64,000 nucleotides of DNA from Metabacillus kandeliae (GTDB lineage Bacteria; Bacillota; Bacilli; Bacillales; Bacillaceae). Positions 52,514-62,492 of this stretch are shown here, in pieces. The notes beneath the pieces were generated by a model that saw only the letters and a program-made list of their open reading frames with translations, was not told the DNA's origin and searched no databases. Position 1 is the stretch's first letter. Each line of letters begins with the position of its first letter. The stretch spans positions 62,001 through 126,000 of the forward strand of contig NZ_JAJOZE010000005.1 of NCBI RefSeq assembly GCF_021166585.1, read 5' to 3'. The position numbers and the translations under genes are program-made.

Positions 52514-53083
52514 ATGTCTCGGAAACCAAGATCTTCAGAGCCTGGCTTAATTTATCACATTATAGCAAGAGGAAATAGGAAAGCACCGCTTTTTCTGCAC
52601 CCTGCAGATTGGCAAAAATATTTAGATCTCCTTGAAATGACACGCGAAAGATTCCCCTTCAATCTCCACGCTTATTGCCTTATGAGCAACCACATTCATC
52701 TGCTGCTGGAAACTAACGAATCTCCTCTCGGTGATATTTTTCAAATGCTTCACTCAAAATATGCTATTTATTTTAACCACAAATATCAATACACAGGTCA
52801 TTTGTTTGAAGGCAGGTTTAAATCGCTGCCGATCAAAGACAATCGACAATATCTAGATGTGAGTGCGTATATTCATTTAAATCCGGTAGAGGCTAAAATT
52901 GTTCATTATGCACAAGATTACAAATGGAGCAGCTACCGCTCCCTGATCTTCAAACAAAAGAATCCTCATATTTTTAAGGAGCAGCTGTTGTCTCATTTTC
53001 CTCATCCGAAGGAAATCAGCTACCAAAGGTATGTTGAAAAGATCGCCTGGTTAAATGCTAATAAAAAGGCAAATATCAAATAA
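52514..53083 (+). mobile_element. REP-associated tyrosine transposase (RAYT, Y1 family)
   Basis: 189-residue intact gene of the IS200-like Y1 transposase fold. The HUH motif is HIH (His60, His62, in LMSNHIHLLLE) and the catalytic Tyr candidate is Tyr119 in YIHLNP. Other family signs are the N-terminal GLIYHIIARGN and YKWSSYRS. RAYTs act on REP palindromes by single-strand cleavage; here GACAGG repeats lie on both sides. AAGGGG precedes the ATG. No IS ends in the usual sense were found. Confidence 0.9.
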
Positions 53084-53086
53084 TTC

Positions 53087-53116
53087 AAAAAGACAGCGGC
53101 ATCGCTGTCTTTTTTG
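53087..53116 (+). terminator. Terminator of the RAYT gene
   Basis: AAAAAGACAGCG and CGCTGTCTTTTTT pair around GCAT. Confidence 0.85.
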
Positions 53117-53124
53117 CTTTAAAC

Positions 53125-53425
53125 TACTGGGGGCCAGGTGCTTCAATAATCGGTAACCTGTCCCTCAGTAATTTACTGTATTAAAGATATGTCCCCTATT
53201 GTATTAGCTGTTGATCTATAGCCTTTAATTTGGTGCACCTTGTGTCCTCCTGTCCTTTAGCGTACAAGAGGACAGGTGCGCCTATATAGGTACCTGTCCC
53301 TCACTCTGCTACAGGATAAAAGCTGTGTCCCTGCTTGCCAAATGCTGTGCAATTAAAGGGCTTGGAGAGCAGTGTACCTGGCCTTTTTTACTTTAAAGGA
53401 GTGAGGGTCAGGTCCAGAGGTAGGT
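53125..53425. repeat. REP-like repeats, right flank of the RAYT gene
   Basis: GGTGCACCT-, CCTGTCCCTC- and GGACAGGTGC-type cores at about 53131, 53153, 53191, 53241, 53271, 53291, 53322 and 53402, alternating in orientation. AGGACAGGTGC and GTACCTGTCCC can pair. No gene is seen here. Confidence 0.78.
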
Positions 53426-53432
53426 TTGATTT

Positions 53433-54029
53433 TTACCGCTTCCGTCCTGCAACCCCATAAAAAAACAGCTTCAATAACTCCCTTGTTATCTGATTTCGTT
53501 TTCCCGGCTGAATAAAAAACTCTGGGTGCTTATGAACTTCATTCGTGTACATATTTAAATAGAACATGACGGTTTCAAAAGAAAGCTCCTCTTGGATCAT
53601 GCCGGCTTTCTTTCCCTGTTCTATAAACTTGCTGAAAAAAGGTCCGGTATGGTTAGCTTCAAAATCGATGATCAGCTGTTTAATGTCTCCTTGGTCGCTG
53701 ATAAGGTAGGTGTAGAAGTCATCATTAAAGGCTTCAGACAATTCCATTTTATGCTGAATGAGCCATTCAATTTTTTCGTGAAAAGGAATGTCCTTTTCAA
53801 GCAGGTCATTGTAAAGCGTCATCTGTTCTTCGAATAAATGCTTCAGCACATCCAAAAGCAGGGCTTCTTTGCTGCCAAAGTAGTTGTAAATGGTGACTTG
53901 GGAGACTTTTGCCTGTTTAGCAATTTCCTGGATGTTGACTTTTTGGACGCCATATTTGGCAAAAAGCATTTGGGCGGTTTTGCGGATTTGTTCCATTTTG
54001 GTTTGGCGTCTTCGTTCGAATCCGTTCAT
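53433..54029 (-). CDS. TetR family transcriptional regulator
   Basis: 198 residues: HTH in the first 50 (IRKTAQMLFAKYGVQKVNIQEIAKQAKVSQVTIYNYFGSKEALL) and an all-helical effector domain. GAGGTG precedes the ATG. No transporter or enzyme gene is next to it, so its target and ligand are unknown. Confidence 0.9.
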   Translation of the reverse strand: MNGFERRRQTKMEQIRKTAQMLFAKYGVQKVNIQEIAKQAKVSQVTIYNYFGSKEALLLDVLKHLFEEQMTLYNDLLEKDIPFHEKIEWLIQHKMELSEAFNDDFYTYLISDQGDIKQLIIDFEANHTGPFFSKFIEQGKKAGMIQEELSFETVMFYLNMYTNEVHKHPEFFIQPGKRNQITRELLKLFFYGVAGRKR

Positions 54030-54173
54030 GAGTTCACCTCTTTTTTTATAGTATAGAAAGTAATGAAAGAATTCAACGAATGGAGTTCATCATTTCATAA
54101 CTAACTGCGTATTTTTTCCTCTGTTATTCTGCCGGGGTTGGTTCATACTAATGGCTGAAAGGGGATGTTGAGA

Positions 54174-54599
54174 TTGAATACATTACAAAATGTGATGTCA
54201 AAAAACGTCATTTCTGTTTCTTCTAACCAATCGATTGAGGAAGCAGCTTCTTTGATGAGCCAGCACAATATCGGTGCCATTCCGGTTGTGGACAATGGTG
54301 CGCTTCAGGGAATCATTACAGACCGCGATATTACGCTTCGTTCTACGGCAAAGGGCAAAGGGGACCAGACACCTGTTTCACAGGTTATGTCACGTGATAT
54401 TGTTTCCGGAAATTCTTCCATGAGTATGGAGGAAGCAGCCCAGCTGATGAGCGATAAGCAGATTCGCCGTCTTCCTGTAGTGGATAACAACAACCTTGTC
54501 GGCATGGTGGCTCTTGGGGACCTTTCTACAAGCAAGGCGTCCGATGAGTCGGCAGGACATGCCCTTTCAAACATTTCAGAGCAAAACCACACTTCTTAA
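54174..54599 (+). CDS. yhcV: CBS domain pair protein (YhcV)
   Basis: 141 residues made of two CBS domains (VMSKNVISVSSNQSIEEAASLMSQHNIGAIPVV and the second from VMSRDIVSGNSSMSMEEAAQLMSDKQIRRLPVV). Such pairs bind adenosyl nucleotides and act as sensors. TTG 54174 is chosen: it is 9 bp from AAAGGGG and matches the start of B. subtilis YhcV, whereas ATG 54165 abuts the site. Partner unknown. Confidence 0.9.
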   Translation: MNTLQNVMSKNVISVSSNQSIEEAASLMSQHNIGAIPVVDNGALQGIITDRDITLRSTAKGKGDQTPVSQVMSRDIVSGNSSMSMEEAAQLMSDKQIRRLPVVDNNNLVGMVALGDLSTSKASDESAGHALSNISEQNHTS

Positions 54600-54604
54600 C
54601 GGCT

Positions 54605-54646
54605 GAAAAGCACTTGCTCTTTTTTAGGCAAGTGCTTTTCTTTTCG
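54605..54646 (+). terminator. Terminator of yhcV
   Basis: AAAAGCACTTGC and GCAAGTGCTTTT pair, followed by CTTTTC. Confidence 0.85.
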
Positions 54647-54696
54647 ATAAATTTTGCTTCATAATAGAAGGTGTAATGTAAGGAAAGAAGGAGATG

Positions 54697-55368
54697 ATGA
54701 GGTTGATTAAAGCGGTTGTGTTTGATTTTGACGGATTGATTATGGATACAGAAAGCAGGGAGTACGAGGCGCTCCAGGAAATTTTCAAGGAGCATGAGTC
54801 AGATCTGCCGCTTTCGGTTTGGGGAAAGGGAATTGGAACCCATTCAGGATTTGATCCGTTTACATATTTGGAGGAGCAGATAGAGCAGAAGCTTGACAGG
54901 GATGAGCTGCGGAAAAATTGGATGAGCCGATTCGAGGAGAGCATTGCCAAGGAAAAAGCGCTGCCTGGTGTAGAGGGGTATCTTGCAGCGGCAAAGGAAC
55001 TTGGACTGAAAATCGGGCTTGCTTCAAGCAGCCGGTATGACTGGGTATCGCGCCATTTGAAGCATATTGGCCTCTTTGAACATTTCGAGTGCATCAAAAC
55101 AGCTGATGATGTGGAAAAGGTGAAGCCGGATCCGGCGCTTTATCTTGAGGCAGCGGCTTGTCTTGGCGTTAAACCGGAGGAATGCCTGGCATTTGAGGAT
55201 TCTGTAAATGGTTCGATGGCAGCAAAGGCAGCCGGAATGAAGTGCGTTATTGTGCCGAACAGTGTGACGAAGGAGCTGGAGTTTAAGGATTTCGATCATC
55301 GCCTTGAATCGATGGCAGAAATGGAGCTGGAAGCGCTGCTTGAGGCAGTGAGTCAGCAGAAGGGTTAA
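54697..55368 (+). CDS. yhcW: HAD superfamily phosphatase (YhcW)
   Basis: About 223 residues. HAD motif I DFDGLIMDTE, motif II SSSRYDW, the Lys in KPDPALYL and motif IV FEDSVNG are intact, with a helical cap between I and II: beta-phosphoglucomutase-like subfamily. Start is ambiguous: ATG 54694, ATG 54697 or TTG 54703; the TTG has the best spacing from AAGGAG and matches the B. subtilis start. Substrate unknown. Confidence 0.88.
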   Translation: MRLIKAVVFDFDGLIMDTESREYEALQEIFKEHESDLPLSVWGKGIGTHSGFDPFTYLEEQIEQKLDRDELRKNWMSRFEESIAKEKALPGVEGYLAAAKELGLKIGLASSSRYDWVSRHLKHIGLFEHFECIKTADDVEKVKPDPALYLEAAACLGVKPEECLAFEDSVNGSMAAKAAGMKCVIVPNSVTKELEFKDFDHRLESMAEMELEALLEAVSQQKG

Positions 55369-55425
55369 TTTTTCGGCTGTTTCGGGTAAAGTCATCCATT
55401 GAATCATCTTAAAGGAGTGGCACTC

Positions 55426-56976
55426 ATGTCTGAGGAATTAGACTTAAAGAAGTTTGAGAAAAAAATGATTATCCGCACGATACAATATAAGGATATTAAA
55501 GATATTATTTCGCTGCAGGAGCGCTGTTTTCCTGGGATGGAGCCCTGGAAGCCGGAGCATTTGGAGAGCCATCTGGAGCATTTCCCGGAAGGGCAGTTTT
55601 GCGCGGAGTACGAGGGGAAAATCATTGGCACGTGTTCCAGCCTGCTTGTGAATTTTGATGAATATGATGACAGGCATTCCTGGGATGATATTACGGACAA
55701 TGGCTATATAACCAACCACAATCCGGACGGCTATAATATGTACGGAATTGAAGTGATGGTTGATCCTGATTACAGAAGAATGAAGATCGGATACCGCTTG
55801 TATGAGGCGCGGAAAGAGCTTGCCAGGATGCTGAATTTGAAGAGCATTATCATCGGAGGGCGAATCCCGAATTACCACAAGTATGCGGGTGAATTTTCAC
55901 CGCGGGAGTATGTGGAAGAGGTTATTCACCATAAAATTTATGATCCTGTGCTGTCTTTTCAACTGATGAATGAATTCACTCTGATGCGGATCAATCCGAA
56001 TTACCTTGAAGATGATCTTGCTTCCAATAAGTATGCGACACTGCTTGAGTGGAACAATGTGGATTATCACCCAAGCTCAAAGCGCTACTTTAAGACGTCC
56101 TTCCCAGTCCGGATTTGCGTTGTGCAGTATCAGATGAAGCTGATCAGTTCGTTTGAGGAGTTTGCGACACAAGTGGAGTATTACACAGATGTGGCAGCAG
56201 ATGCCGGCGCAGATTTCGCTGTGTACCCGGAATTGTTTACAACACAGCTGATGTCTTTTGCCAACGAAAAAACGCCAAGTCTTTCCATCAGAAGGCTGAC
56301 GGAATTTACGGAGGAGTACATCAATCTGTTCACAGATCTTGCTGTGAAATACAACATCAACATTATTGGCGGCTCTCATGTTGTGGAAGAGGAAGACGGG
56401 AATATTTACAATATCGCTTATCTCTTCAGAAGAGACGGAACGATCGAGAAGCAGTATAAGATCCATATTACGCCGAATGAGCGGAAATGGTGGGGCATCA
56501 GCCCTGGTGATGATGTAGAAGTATTTGATACAGACTGCGGCAAAATTGCGATCCAGATCTGCTACGATATTGAGTTTCCTGAGCTTGCCCGGATTGCGAC
56601 GGATAAAGGAGCAAAAATCATTTTCACGCCTTTCTGCACAGAGGACAGGCAGGGCTACTTGCGCGTCCGCTATTGCGCGCAGGCAAGGGCTGTTGAGAAT
56701 CAGGTGTATACCGTCATTTCCGGAACAGTCGGCAACCTGCCGCAAACGGAAAACATGGATATTCAATATGCGCAGTCAGCCATTTTTGCGCCGTCAGATT
56801 TTGAATATGCGAGAGACGGCATTGTCGGGGAGTGCAACCCGAACATTGAGATGGTAGTGATCGGTGACGTAGATCTTGAGATCCTGCGACGCCAGCGTCA
56901 GTCCGGTACAGTCCGGCAGCTTCGCGACAGAAGGAAGGATTTGTATTCCATCCAGTATCATGAAACCAGAAAGTAA
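55426..56976 (+). CDS. yhcX: GNAT-nitrilase fusion protein (YhcX)
   Basis: 516 residues. N-terminal GNAT acetyltransferase domain ([21 protein letters not shown], then [26 protein letters not shown] for acetyl-CoA), residues about 8-215. The C-terminal carbon-nitrogen hydrolase domain has the triad Glu in VYPELFT, Lys in [10 protein letters not shown] and Cys in [11 protein letters not shown]. Predicted amidase plus acetyltransferase; substrate unknown. AAAGGAG precedes ATG 55426; the open frame further upstream has no site. Confidence 0.92.
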   Translation: MSEELDLKKFEKKMIIRTIQYKDIKDIISLQERCFPGMEPWKPEHLESHLEHFPEGQFCAEYEGKIIGTCSSLLVNFDEYDDRHSWDDITDNGYITNHNPDGYNMYGIEVMVDPDYRRMKIGYRLYEARKELARMLNLKSIIIGGRIPNYHKYAGEFSPREYVEEVIHHKIYDPVLSFQLMNEFTLMRINPNYLEDDLASNKYATLLEWNNVDYHPSSKRYFKTSFPVRICVVQYQMKLISSFEEFATQVEYYTDVAADAGADFAVYPELFTTQLMSFANEKTPSLSIRRLTEFTEEYINLFTDLAVKYNINIIGGSHVVEEEDGNIYNIAYLFRRDGTIEKQYKIHITPNERKWWGISPGDDVEVFDTDCGKIAIQICYDIEFPELARIATDKGAKIIFTPFCTEDRQGYLRVRYCAQARAVENQVYTVISGTVGNLPQTENMDIQYAQSAIFAPSDFEYARDGIVGECNPNIEMVVIGDVDLEILRRQRQSGTVRQLRDRRKDLYSIQYHETRK

Positions 56977-57006
56977 AACCAGCCCGGCTTCCCGCCGGGT
57001 TTTCTA
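56974..57006 (+). terminator. Terminator of yhcX
   Basis: AGCCCGGC and GCCGGGTT pair around TTCCC, followed by TTCT. It lies only 24 bp before glpP. Confidence 0.75.
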
Positions 57007-57029
57007 TAGTGATAAGGAGAGTGCCGGCC

Positions 57030-57596
57030 ATGTTTAACGATCAGAAAGTGCTGCCTGCTGTCCGGAACATGAAGCAGTTTGAGCGGTTCCTGGAAAGCCC
57101 TTTTGTTTATGGAGTTTTGCTGGACACTCATTTAGGACAGCTGAAAGGCATTATGAAAGCAGCTGATGCGGCGAAAAAGAAGATGCTGATTCATATTGAT
57201 TTGATTCACGGGCTGAAAAATGATGACTATGCAGCTGAATTTATTTGCCAGGAAATAAAGCCGGCAGGAATTATTTCAACGAGATCCGCTGTAGTCAATA
57301 AAGCGAAGCAGCGGGGAATTACGGCTGTACAGCGTTTATTTCTGCTTGATACAAACGCGATGAAAAAAAGCCTTGATTTGATTATCAGAACAGAGCCCGA
57401 TTATATTGAAGTGCTGCCGGGCCTTGTTCCGGAATTAATAGAAGAGGTCAGCAGCCATACGAGGATCCCTCTTTTGGCAGGAGGGTTTGTCAAAACACAG
57501 GAGCATGCAGAAAAAGCTCTTTCTGCCGGTGCTGTGGCAGTCACCTCATCGTGCACGAAACTTTGGTCCTTTTACGAGGAAAAATATTCCAAATAA
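57030..57596 (+). CDS. glpP: GlpP glycerol-3-phosphate-responsive antiterminator
   Basis: 188 residues, TIM-barrel-like GlpP fold ([59 protein letters not shown]). With glycerol-3-phosphate it binds the leader RNAs of glp genes and prevents termination. ATG 57030 follows AAGGAGAG. yhxA, found in B. subtilis between yhcX and glpP, is absent. Confidence 0.94.
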   Translation: MFNDQKVLPAVRNMKQFERFLESPFVYGVLLDTHLGQLKGIMKAADAAKKKMLIHIDLIHGLKNDDYAAEFICQEIKPAGIISTRSAVVNKAKQRGITAVQRLFLLDTNAMKKSLDLIIRTEPDYIEVLPGLVPELIEEVSSHTRIPLLAGGFVKTQEHAEKALSAGAVAVTSSCTKLWSFYEEKYSK

Positions 57597-57609
57597 TTAG
57601 ATAAATTGT

Positions 57610-57638
57610 TTGACAACGTTTTCAGATAGCGTTACCAT
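57610..57638 (+). promoter_or_regulatory. glpFK promoter with cre
   Basis: TTGACA, 17 bp, TACCAT. TGACAACGTTTTCA (57611-57624) is a one-mismatch cre over the -35, in line with CcpA repression of glpFK in B. subtilis. Confidence 0.7.
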
Positions 57639-57671
57639 ACAAGTAAGTTAATATTTGTGACGGAGAATTGG

Positions 57672-57729
57672 AGATCCACAGTAATGCCTTAAAAGTTTAT
57701 TTTATAAGGCTTATTGTGGATTTTTTTCT
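57672..57729 (+). terminator. GlpP-controlled leader terminator before glpF
   Basis: ATCCACAGTAATGCCTT (57674-57690) pairs with AAGGCTTATTGTGGAT (57706-57721), followed by seven T, 60 bp before the glpF start. Position and form match the antitermination site of B. subtilis glpFK. Confidence 0.85.
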
Positions 57730-57788
57730 TTAAATCAATGGAAAATGTTCTCCCCGCAAACAAATTAAAGAGCATGGAGGGATGCTGT

Positions 57789-58622
57789 ATGTCTGCATTT
57801 TGGGCAGAGGTTATTGGAACAATGGTGCTGATCGTCCTTGGCGGCGGTGTTTGCGCCGGGGTAAATTTGAAAAAATCTTTTGCGGAAGGCTCTGGATGGA
57901 TTGTCATTACATTTGGATGGGGCCTTGGTGTAGCAATGGCTGTCTATGCAACAGGCCAGATCAGCGGCGGGCATTTCAACCCTGCTGTGACATTGGCGCT
58001 TGCGCTTACAGGCGATTTCCCGTGGGCTGATGTGCCGCTTTATCTGATTGCGCAAATGATCGGTGCCTTTCTCGGAGCCGTTATTGTGTATCTGCACTAC
58101 CTGCCTCACTGGAGAGCTACAGAAGATCCGGCTGTAAAGCTTGGCGTTTTCTCCACAGGACCTGCGATTCCGAATGTTTTTGCCAACTTCCTCAGTGAAG
58201 TAATCGGAACGTTTATTTTAATAACAGGAATTCTCTCTTTTGGAGGGAATAAGTTTACAGACGGGTTAAATCCCTTGATTGTCGGCTTCCTAGTTGTCGC
58301 AATCGGACTTTCTCTCGGCGGTACAACTGGCTATGCGATCAATCCTGCTCGTGACCTTGGTCCAAGGATTGCACACTTTGTTTTGCCCATTGCCGGAAAG
58401 GGAACATCCAACTGGAGCTATGCCTGGATTCCTGTAGCTGGACCGCTTGCGGGAGGCGCTTTTGCAGCTGTCTTCTACCAGGCGGCATTTAAAGGAACAA
58501 TCGGGCCTTCTTTCTGGATTGTAAGCGTTTTGCTCATAGTAATTCTTGTGGCAGTCTTTGCTGCAGACAGGAAAAATGCTGCATCCAGAATGAAATCACC
58601 CGTTTATAAAAAAAATGCGTAA
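57789..58622 (+). CDS. glpF: Glycerol uptake facilitator GlpF
   Basis: 277 residues, aquaglyceroporin with six helices. The two pore loops carry NPAVT in SGGHFNPAVTLALAL and NPARD in GYAINPARDLGPR; the Asp after the second NPA is the glycerol-facilitator signature. ATG 57789 follows GGAGGG; the longer frame to 57714 overlaps the terminator. Followed closely by glpK. Confidence 0.96.
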   Translation: MSAFWAEVIGTMVLIVLGGGVCAGVNLKKSFAEGSGWIVITFGWGLGVAMAVYATGQISGGHFNPAVTLALALTGDFPWADVPLYLIAQMIGAFLGAVIVYLHYLPHWRATEDPAVKLGVFSTGPAIPNVFANFLSEVIGTFILITGILSFGGNKFTDGLNPLIVGFLVVAIGLSLGGTTGYAINPARDLGPRIAHFVLPIAGKGTSNWSYAWIPVAGPLAGGAFAAVFYQAAFKGTIGPSFWIVSVLLIVILVAVFAADRKNAASRMKSPVYKKNA

Positions 58623-58648
58623 TGCTAAAAAATTTGCTGGAGGTATGA

Positions 58649-60142
<1,494 letters not shown>

Positions 60143-60153
60143 TGCATAGATAT

Positions 60154-60161
60154 GCTATACT
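60154..60161 (+). promoter_or_regulatory. Extended -10 of the glpD promoter
   Basis: TGCTATACT with only a weak -35 (TTTTAA, 17 bp upstream, overlapping the end of glpK). It gives glpD its own transcript. Confidence 0.55.
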
Positions 60162-60197
60162 AAGGTCAAGTTAATAATAGGACGGTTGGAGAGTAGG

Positions 60198-60266
60198 AGA
60201 GACCGCAGCACTAGAGCAAAGTGAATATTTTGCTTTAGGTTGTTGCGGTCTCTTTTTGTTTTTTCA
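60198..60266 (+). terminator. GlpP-controlled leader terminator before glpD
   Basis: AGAGACCGCAGCA (60198-60210) pairs with TGTTGCGGTCTCT (60241-60253), followed by TTTTG and TTTTTT. An inner AGCAAA/TTTGCT stem extends it. Equivalent to the antitermination leader of B. subtilis glpD. Confidence 0.85.
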
Positions 60267-60295
60267 TCCGGTCATTTATAGGAGGCGGAAGACGA

Positions 60296-61978
60296 ATGGT
60301 CCAACATTTTTCCAGTTTGCAGCGAGATGAATTTTTCAAAGAAATGACAAAAGAGAAATATGATTTGTTTGTTATCGGCGGCGGCATAACAGGTGCCGGC
60401 ATCGCGCTCGATGCCGCATCCCGCGGGATGAGAGTGGCATTAGCGGAAATGCAGGACTTCGCGGCAGGCACATCAAGCCGTTCAACAAAGCTTGTTCATG
60501 GCGGGCTCCGCTATTTAAAACAATTTGAAGTAAAAATGGTGGCTGAAGTCGGCAAAGAGCGTGCGATCGTGTATGAAAACGGACCGCATGTCACTACTCC
60601 TGAATGGATGCTTCTGCCTATGCATAAAGGCGGCACCTTCGGGAAATTTTCAACAAGCATCGGACTGAGAGTTTATGATACGCTGGCTGCCGTTAAACGC
60701 GGAGAGCGCAGGAAAATGCTGAACGTAAAAGAAACGCTGAACAAAGAACCTCTTATCAAGCATAAAGGCTTAAAAGGCGGCGGATATTACGTCGAATACC
60801 GTACAGATGATGCCCGCCTGACAATCGAAGTCATGAAGGAAGCCGTCCGATTTGGCGCTCTTCCGGCAAACTATGCTAAAGTTGAAGGCTTCCTTTATGA
60901 AAAAGGCAAAGTAATCGGGGTCACACTGAGGGACATGCTGACAGATAAAACGTATGAAATTTTTGCCGATAAAATTGTCAACGCAGCAGGTCCATGGGTT
61001 GATACCCTGCGGGAAAAAGACCACAGCAAAACTGGCAAGCACCTGCAAATGACGAAGGGCATTCACCTTGTTTTCGACCAGGCTGACTTCCCGCTGAAGC
61101 AGGCTGTCTATTTTGACACACCTGACAAACGGATGGTCTTTGCGATTCCGCGTGAAGGCAAAACATATGTCGGCACAACAGACACGGTCTACAAGGAAGA
61201 TCCAAAACATCCAAGAATGACGGTGGATGACAGAGATTATGTAATCAAATCCATTAACTTTATGTTCCCTGAACTGAATATTACGAAGGATCAAGTAGAA
61301 TCCAGCTGGGCAGGCGTCAGACCGCTGATTTATGAAGAAGGCAAAGATCCTTCAGAAATTTCGCGTAAAGATGAAATCTGGACAAGCCAGTCTGGACTCA
61401 TCACCATTGCAGGAGGGAAGCTTACAGGCTACCGCAAGATGGGCGAGCAAATCGTAAACCTTGTAGCCAGAAGACTGAAGGAAGAAACAGGCAAAACCTT
61501 CGGCGTCTGCAAAACAAAGCACATGCCTGTCTCCGGCGGACATGTCGGCGGATCCCTTGGTTTCAAAGCCTTTCACGAAACAAAAACAAGAGAAGGCATC
61601 AACCTTGGCCTGACGGAGAACCAGGCATCCATCATGTCCAGAAGGTACGGCTCCAACATCGATAAAGTATATGAAATCCTGCCGGAAGCAAGAAAATACG
61701 CTGACCAGTACGGCATGCCGGACTATGTCGCAGCAGAAGCCGAATACGCGATTACTGCAGAAATGACCGCAACCCCTGCCGACTTTTTCGTCAGAAGAAC
61801 AGGCTCAGTCTACTTTGATATCAATTGGGCGATTAAATATAAAGAACCTGTAATCAACTTCATGGCAGACAGACTTGGCTGGACAGCTGAGCAGAAAGAA
61901 AGCTATACGAATGAGTTAAACACCTTGATCCACGACGCGCAAGTGCCGATTGAGAAAAAAGAAGAAGAGCATCATTGA
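60296..61978 (+). CDS. glpD: Aerobic glycerol-3-phosphate dehydrogenase GlpD
   Basis: 560 residues, peripheral membrane flavoprotein. FAD-binding [35 protein letters not shown] and [16 protein letters not shown] are the GlpD hallmarks. Oxidises glycerol-3-phosphate to dihydroxyacetone phosphate and feeds electrons to menaquinone. GGAGGCGG precedes the ATG. Confidence 0.97.
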   Translation: MVQHFSSLQRDEFFKEMTKEKYDLFVIGGGITGAGIALDAASRGMRVALAEMQDFAAGTSSRSTKLVHGGLRYLKQFEVKMVAEVGKERAIVYENGPHVTTPEWMLLPMHKGGTFGKFSTSIGLRVYDTLAAVKRGERRKMLNVKETLNKEPLIKHKGLKGGGYYVEYRTDDARLTIEVMKEAVRFGALPANYAKVEGFLYEKGKVIGVTLRDMLTDKTYEIFADKIVNAAGPWVDTLREKDHSKTGKHLQMTKGIHLVFDQADFPLKQAVYFDTPDKRMVFAIPREGKTYVGTTDTVYKEDPKHPRMTVDDRDYVIKSINFMFPELNITKDQVESSWAGVRPLIYEEGKDPSEISRKDEIWTSQSGLITIAGGKLTGYRKMGEQIVNLVARRLKEETGKTFGVCKTKHMPVSGGHVGGSLGFKAFHETKTREGINLGLTENQASIMSRRYGSNIDKVYEILPEARKYADQYGMPDYVAAEAEYAITAEMTATPADFFVRRTGSVYFDINWAIKYKEPVINFMADRLGWTAEQKESYTNELNTLIHDAQVPIEKKEEEHH

Positions 61979-61982
61979 TGAG

Positions 61983-62017
61983 AGAGGGCTGCTTCCTGGA
62001 AGGGAGCAGCTTTTTAA
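61983..62017 (+). terminator. Terminator of glpD
   Basis: GGGCTGCTTCC and GGGAGCAGC(T) pair, followed by TTTTT. Confidence 0.8.
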
Positions 62018-62019
62018 AT

Positions 62020-62290
62020 GATGCGGGAAAAATGAATTTTGAGAGCGGGAAAGTGAGTTTTTAATCGGCAAAAATACTTTGGACAGTAAAGTGCCTCGTT
62101 TGGACAGTAAACACCTTGTTTTCGCCAGTAAGAGTGCCATTTCCGACAGTAAAGTGCTGTACTCCGCCAGTAAACTTGGAAAAACGGACAGTAACGAAAT
62201 TTGATCACATTCATCCCGGTGCAAAACGCTGTTTTCAAAAAGCAAAAACAAATTTTACAGCAAAGCCGGCTTTGAAAGAGCAGTGCATGA
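62020..62290. repeat. 21-bp phased GGACAGTAAAGT array (third copy of the mosaic unit)
   Basis: Cores or variants start at 62081, 62102, 62123, 62144, 62165 and 62186, exactly 21 bp apart. Downstream lies AAATTTTACAGCAAAGCCGG followed by CTTTGA, clearly related to the sequence after the arrays at 42.3-42.7 kb. No gene is supported in 61979-62492. Confidence 0.83.
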
Positions 62291-62492
62291 CCAATTTTCA
62301 AAGGAAATACGTCCTGTTTTGAGTGAAAACTCACGACTGCAGACCCATTCAGAATTTTCCTGGATAATGCTCAGGGTTTTTTATGCTAAAATAATACACG
62401 TTCCCATTCATTTTGCAGGAAAATTGGGTATATATGAAGAAGAAGAAAGAATGGTGCAACATTTACATTTTTATATAATCGGGAGGTAAAGG

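Noticed and set aside
56077-56766. 229-residue minus-strand frame inside yhcX
   Set aside because: Antisense to a conserved enzyme with intact catalytic residues; no ribosome site.
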